Below are positions 5,388 to 7,028 of a stretch of DNA of 7,028 bases, one piece after another. The stretch spans positions 1 to 7,028 of the forward strand of contig DASUSF010000490.1 of NCBI GenBank assembly GCA_036375275.1, written 5' to 3'. The notes under the pieces are model-generated. The model was not told the DNA's origin, made no database searches, and saw only the letters and a program-made list of their open reading frames with translations. The translations under genes and the position numbers were made by a program. Numbering within the stretch: position 1 is the first letter of the stretch; each line of letters begins with the position of its first letter. Source of the DNA: DASUSF01 sp036375275 (GTDB lineage Bacteria > Pseudomonadota > Alphaproteobacteria > Geminicoccales > Geminicoccaceae).

Positions 5388-6453
5388 CGCCGGTGTCGAG
5401 CGCGCCGCGCCGCCGGAGCTCCTCGGCCCAGATGCTGTGATGCTCCTTCGCCCAGTTCTCGTCGACCCGGCCCGAGGCCATGGCGTCGAAGGCGCCCTCC
5501 ATGCCGATCGTGCCGATGTAGATGTGGGCGATGATCACGATCGTCAGGATCAGCCCCATGATCGCGTGCCAGACCTGCGCGAGCTGCATCTCCTCGAGCG
5601 CGGTCAGGCCCACCGGCAGCTCGGTGCCGAAGATCCCGTTGATCAGCTCGAACGTCTTGCCGAACGCCGCCAGCTCGAACGGGAACAACAGCATCAGGCC
5701 GGAGAAGCTGACCGACGCGCCGCCGAGCACCACGAGCCAGAAGATCAGCTTCTGGCCGGCGTTGAACTTCTTCGACGGCGGATGCGTGTGCTTGGTGAAC
5801 ATGCCGCCGCCCTTGGCCAGCCAGATCAGGTCGTAGCGGTTGGGCAGGTTGTGGGCGACCCAGAGGACGAACATCAAGACGATGCCGAGCATGAACGCGA
5901 ACGACAGGTAGTTGTGCGCGTACTTGCCCCAGAGCGTGAGCGTCCCGAACGCGCTGCTGCCGATCACGTCGGGCAGGAAATAGCGGCCGTAAAGGAGGTT
6001 GAGCCCGGTCAGGGCGAGGACGATGAAACTGACCGCCGTCATCCAGTGGGTGAAGCGCTCGATGAAGCCGAAGCGCTTGACGAGGTGGCCGCTCCGCCCG
6101 GACTCGATCCTGACCCGCCCCCGGATCGCGAAGAACAGCGCGAGCAGGGCGACGATGCCGATCAGGCCCCAGACGCCGTAGGTCGAAAGCGGCCCGTTCC
6201 GGATCGCCCGCCAGTTCTGGCCTTCCGACTGGATCAGCACGCCGGCCTGCTGGTCCGGCAGCGAGGACGTGAAGTTCTCGCCCTGCCGGATCGTCCGCCA
6301 GAACTCGGCGTCGCTGGTCGACCCCTGCGACTGGCCGGGGACCTGCCCCTGGTCCTGCGCCTGCGCCGTCATGGCCGTGAGCCCGATCACGGCCAGGATC
6401 AGGATCGCCTGCACCGTCCGGCCCGAGAGCCGCCTCAGCCCCACCTGGATCAT
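5380..6453 (-). CDS. formate dehydrogenase gamma subunit (cytochrome b556) with exported N-terminal extension
   Basis: A 357-residue membrane subunit of respiratory formate dehydrogenase. It holds two b haems and passes electrons from the alpha/beta subunits to the quinone pool. Residues 1-32 look like a signal peptide ending AQA|QDQ; residues ~33-90 form a periplasmic segment (SDAEFWRTIRQGENF...). A first helix lies at ~93-110, then the family's four-helix cytochrome b core at about 136-156, 180-201, 233-257 and 294-316. The haem-ligand histidines are evident: RFTHWMTA (H136), YAHNYLSF (H180), VWHAIMG (H296) and IIAHIYIGTIG (H310). The last pair is 14 apart as in E. coli FdnI (H155/H169). 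The tail has GRVDENWAKEHHSIW, typical of FdoI/FdnI relatives. At 357 residues it is much longer than the ~217 of E. coli because of the N-terminal part. The ATG at 6453 is set by AGGGAGGAGG 6 nt upstream. No alpha or beta subunit gene is in the window. Confidence 0.95.
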   Translation of the reverse strand: MIQVGLRRLSGRTVQAILILAVIGLTAMTAQAQDQGQVPGQSQGSTSDAEFWRTIRQGENFTSSLPDQQAGVLIQSEGQNWRAIRNGPLSTYGVWGLIGIVALLALFFAIRGRVRIESGRSGHLVKRFGFIERFTHWMTAVSFIVLALTGLNLLYGRYFLPDVIGSSAFGTLTLWGKYAHNYLSFAFMLGIVLMFVLWVAHNLPNRYDLIWLAKGGGMFTKHTHPPSKKFNAGQKLIFWLVVLGGASVSFSGLMLLFPFELAAFGKTFELINGIFGTELPVGLTALEEMQLAQVWHAIMGLILTIVIIAHIYIGTIGMEGAFDAMASGRVDENWAKEHHSIWAEELRRRGALDTGDD

Positions 6454-6459
6454 CGCCAG

Positions 6460-6469
6460 CCTCCTCCCT
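6460..6469 (-). promoter_or_regulatory. Shine-Dalgarno site of the FDH gamma gene
   Basis: On the - strand AGGGAGGAGG lies 6 nt before the ATG at 6453. It is the best ribosome site in the window and sets the start; longer in-frame versions reaching back to 6657 add only Arg/Ala-rich non-protein-like sequence. The rest of the 109-bp gap 6454-6562 is GC-rich and holds no gene I can support. Confidence 0.75.
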
Positions 6470-6562
6470 GCGCCGCGGCGCCGGCCGCCGCTCCCCGCCC
6501 GCTGCATCCGACGCCTCTGCTCGCACCCTCTGGCCGCCCGCTCGACATCCATCGCCCGGACC

Positions 6563-6763
6563 TCAGAACTTCTGGGCGCGGGCGCGCGAGCGCAGTTCGT
6601 CGAGCCGCTCGTCGTCGAGCGGCTCGTCCGCCTGGCCCTGGTACACGCCCTTTTCATGGAACAGGATCTGGCCCTGCTCCTCCTCGCGGCAGCCCTGGAC
6701 CAGAAGAAGCACGGCCAGTGCCCCGAGCAGCCCGATCCGCCGGTACGCCCTCGTCATGATCAT
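6563..6763 (-). CDS. 66-residue predicted lipoprotein of the FDH gene set
   Basis: A short protein with positively charged start (MIMTRAYRRI), hydrophobic stretch (GLLGALAVLLLV) and a lipobox-like LVQGC with the lipidated cysteine at residue 25. The mature part is only 42 residues: acidic CREEEQGQILFHEKGVYQGQ, then a helix-prone DEPLDDERLDELRSRARAQKF. There is no Asp after the cysteine, so outer-membrane sorting would be expected if the host uses the E. coli-like rule. The start could be M1 (6763) or M3 (6757); ribosome sites for both are weak. It lies 48 bp after the partial gene at the right edge and 109 bp before the FDH gamma gene, all in one direction. Small lipoproteins of this type next to FDH genes are, from memory, recurrent in proteobacteria, but no function is established that I can name. 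Gln at the -2 lipobox position is slightly unusual. Confidence 0.75.
   Translation of the reverse strand: MIMTRAYRRIGLLGALAVLLLVQGCREEEQGQILFHEKGVYQGQADEPLDDERLDELRSRARAQKF
6599..6628 (-). repeat. 15-nt tandem duplication that also forms an 11-bp hairpin inside the lipoprotein gene
   Basis: Two adjacent 15-nt units (6599-6613 and 6614-6628) differ at one base and encode DEPLD then DERLD. Because each unit is nearly self-complementary, 6601-6611 and 6616-6626 form a perfect 11-bp inverted repeat around a 4-nt loop, which could make a strong RNA hairpin near the end of the gene. This may simply be a recent duplication by replication slippage. Confidence 0.65.
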
Positions 6764-6783
6764 CTTGTACGTCGCCCCAGACG

Positions 6784-6799
6784 CCGGGCTCTGGCCCGG
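6784..6799 (-). other. GC-rich stem-loop between the partial gene and the lipoprotein gene
   Basis: CCGGGC (6784-6789) and GCCCGG (6794-6799) form a perfect 6-bp GC stem with a 4-nt loop, starting 12 nt after the TAG of the upstream gene in the 48-bp gap. No T-run follows, so full termination is doubtful. It might cause partial attenuation or protect a processed 3' end. Confidence 0.35.
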
Positions 6800-6811
6800 A
6801 TCCTTGCTGTT

Positions 6812-7028
6812 CTAATGCTTGAAGCCGAGTTTGCAAATCTCCCGCGCGTCGACCGATCGGCCGGGTCGATCCGGCTCGGGGAGCTCGACCGGCGCGCCGA
6901 GCCGCTCGATCTCCAGGATCCTCTCGTAGGCCTCGACCGGCAGGACCTCCACACCCTCGAGCAGGAGGGCGTCCCGCGCCGACTCGAGGTCGGGATCGGC
7001 GAGAGCCGCGCGCAGCCCGTGTCGGAGC
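6812..7028 (-). CDS. C-terminal end of a protein, possibly PhnD-like periplasmic solute-binding
   Basis: The frame is open from the right edge to the TAG at 6812-6814, giving the last 71 residues. Most codons end in G or C, as in the real genes here. The visible sequence runs LRHGLRAALADPDLESARDAL, then LLEGVEVLPVEAYERILEIERLG, a Pro-rich stretch (PVELPEPDRPGRS) and finally ERICKLGFKH. The helix-rich block with 'ALADP...ALLLEGVEVLPVEAYERILEIE' looks like the C-terminal helices of PhnD/SsuA-type periplasmic binding proteins, where a shortened 'AL..DP.....ALL..GF..L....Y..I...E' is common. That resemblance is by eye and the residues that bind ligand are outside the window. It is the first gene seen of the rightward part of the FDH gene set and is transcribed in the same direction, 48 bp before the lipoprotein gene. 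Confidence 0.55.
   Translation of the reverse strand, partial: LRHGLRAALADPDLESARDALLLEGVEVLPVEAYERILEIERLGAPVELPEPDRPGRSVDAREICKLGFKH

Noticed and set aside
3359..5440. A 693-codon open frame on the + strand opposite the cytochrome genes
   Set aside because: It is antisense to the well-supported WD40-cytochrome c and 158-aa genes, its product is a repetitive Arg/Ala/Pro/Gly mixture without domains, and long empty antisense frames are expected at this GC content.
6470..6481. GCGCCG/CGGCGC palindrome before FDH gamma, considered as an operator
   Set aside because: Short all-GC palindromes occur by chance often in such GC-rich DNA, and no second copy or promoter elements accompany it.
5077..6759. 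A 560-codon open frame on the + strand opposite FDH gamma
   Set aside because: Antisense shadow of the gamma subunit and the lipoprotein gene, with low-complexity composition and no ribosome site of note.
6760..6954. 64-codon frame on the - strand overlapping the right-edge gene
   Set aside because: Ser/Arg-rich product in the wrong frame; the frame ending at 6812 has the expected G/C third positions and protein-like composition.

Overview
The window comes from a high-GC Gram-negative bacterium, most likely an alphaproteobacterium. This is inferred from the strong G/C preference at third codon positions, the 319-residue-class AccA, the style of the FDH gamma subunit with an exported N-terminal extension, and a small DUF1640-like membrane protein. 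Genus cannot be told from the sequence alone. No mobile element, tRNA, rRNA or CRISPR array is visible.

Layout. The left end (1-1249) reads on the + strand: the C-terminal end of a CitE/malyl-CoA lyase-type aldolase, then a complete accA (alpha subunit of acetyl-CoA carboxylase carboxyltransferase). Everything else reads on the - strand. At 1277-1513 is a 78-residue one-helix membrane protein that converges on accA with only 27 bp between. At 1636-3270 is a complete 544-residue fatty acyl-CoA ligase. From 3387 to the right edge runs what looks like the distal part of a respiratory formate dehydrogenase operon. In transcription order (right to left) it holds: the C-terminus of an unidentified protein, possibly a PhnD-like solute-binding protein (6812-7028); a 66-residue lipoprotein (6563-6763); the membrane cytochrome b subunit of formate dehydrogenase (5380-6453); a 158-residue exported protein with a possible PepSY-like core (4911-5387); an exported seven-bladed WD40 propeller fused to a class I cytochrome c (3512-4882); and a 42-residue membrane peptide (3387-3515).

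How the genes may work together. The FDH gamma subunit normally takes electrons from the catalytic alpha and iron-sulfur beta subunits to the quinone pool. Neither alpha nor beta is inside the window; they would be expected to the right of it or elsewhere. The tight packing of gamma, the 158-aa gene, the WD40-cytochrome c and the 42-aa gene (8-nt overlap, 28-nt gap, 4-nt overlap) suggests they are translated together. It also raises the possibility that the exported propeller-cytochrome is an accessory electron carrier or assembly platform for this dehydrogenase. The most interesting material is therefore the set of small or unusual FDH-linked genes, two of which (42 and 66 residues) are easily missed by annotation. 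The fatty acyl-CoA ligase, accA and the aldolase all act on acyl-CoA compounds, but nothing in the sequence ties them to the FDH operon.
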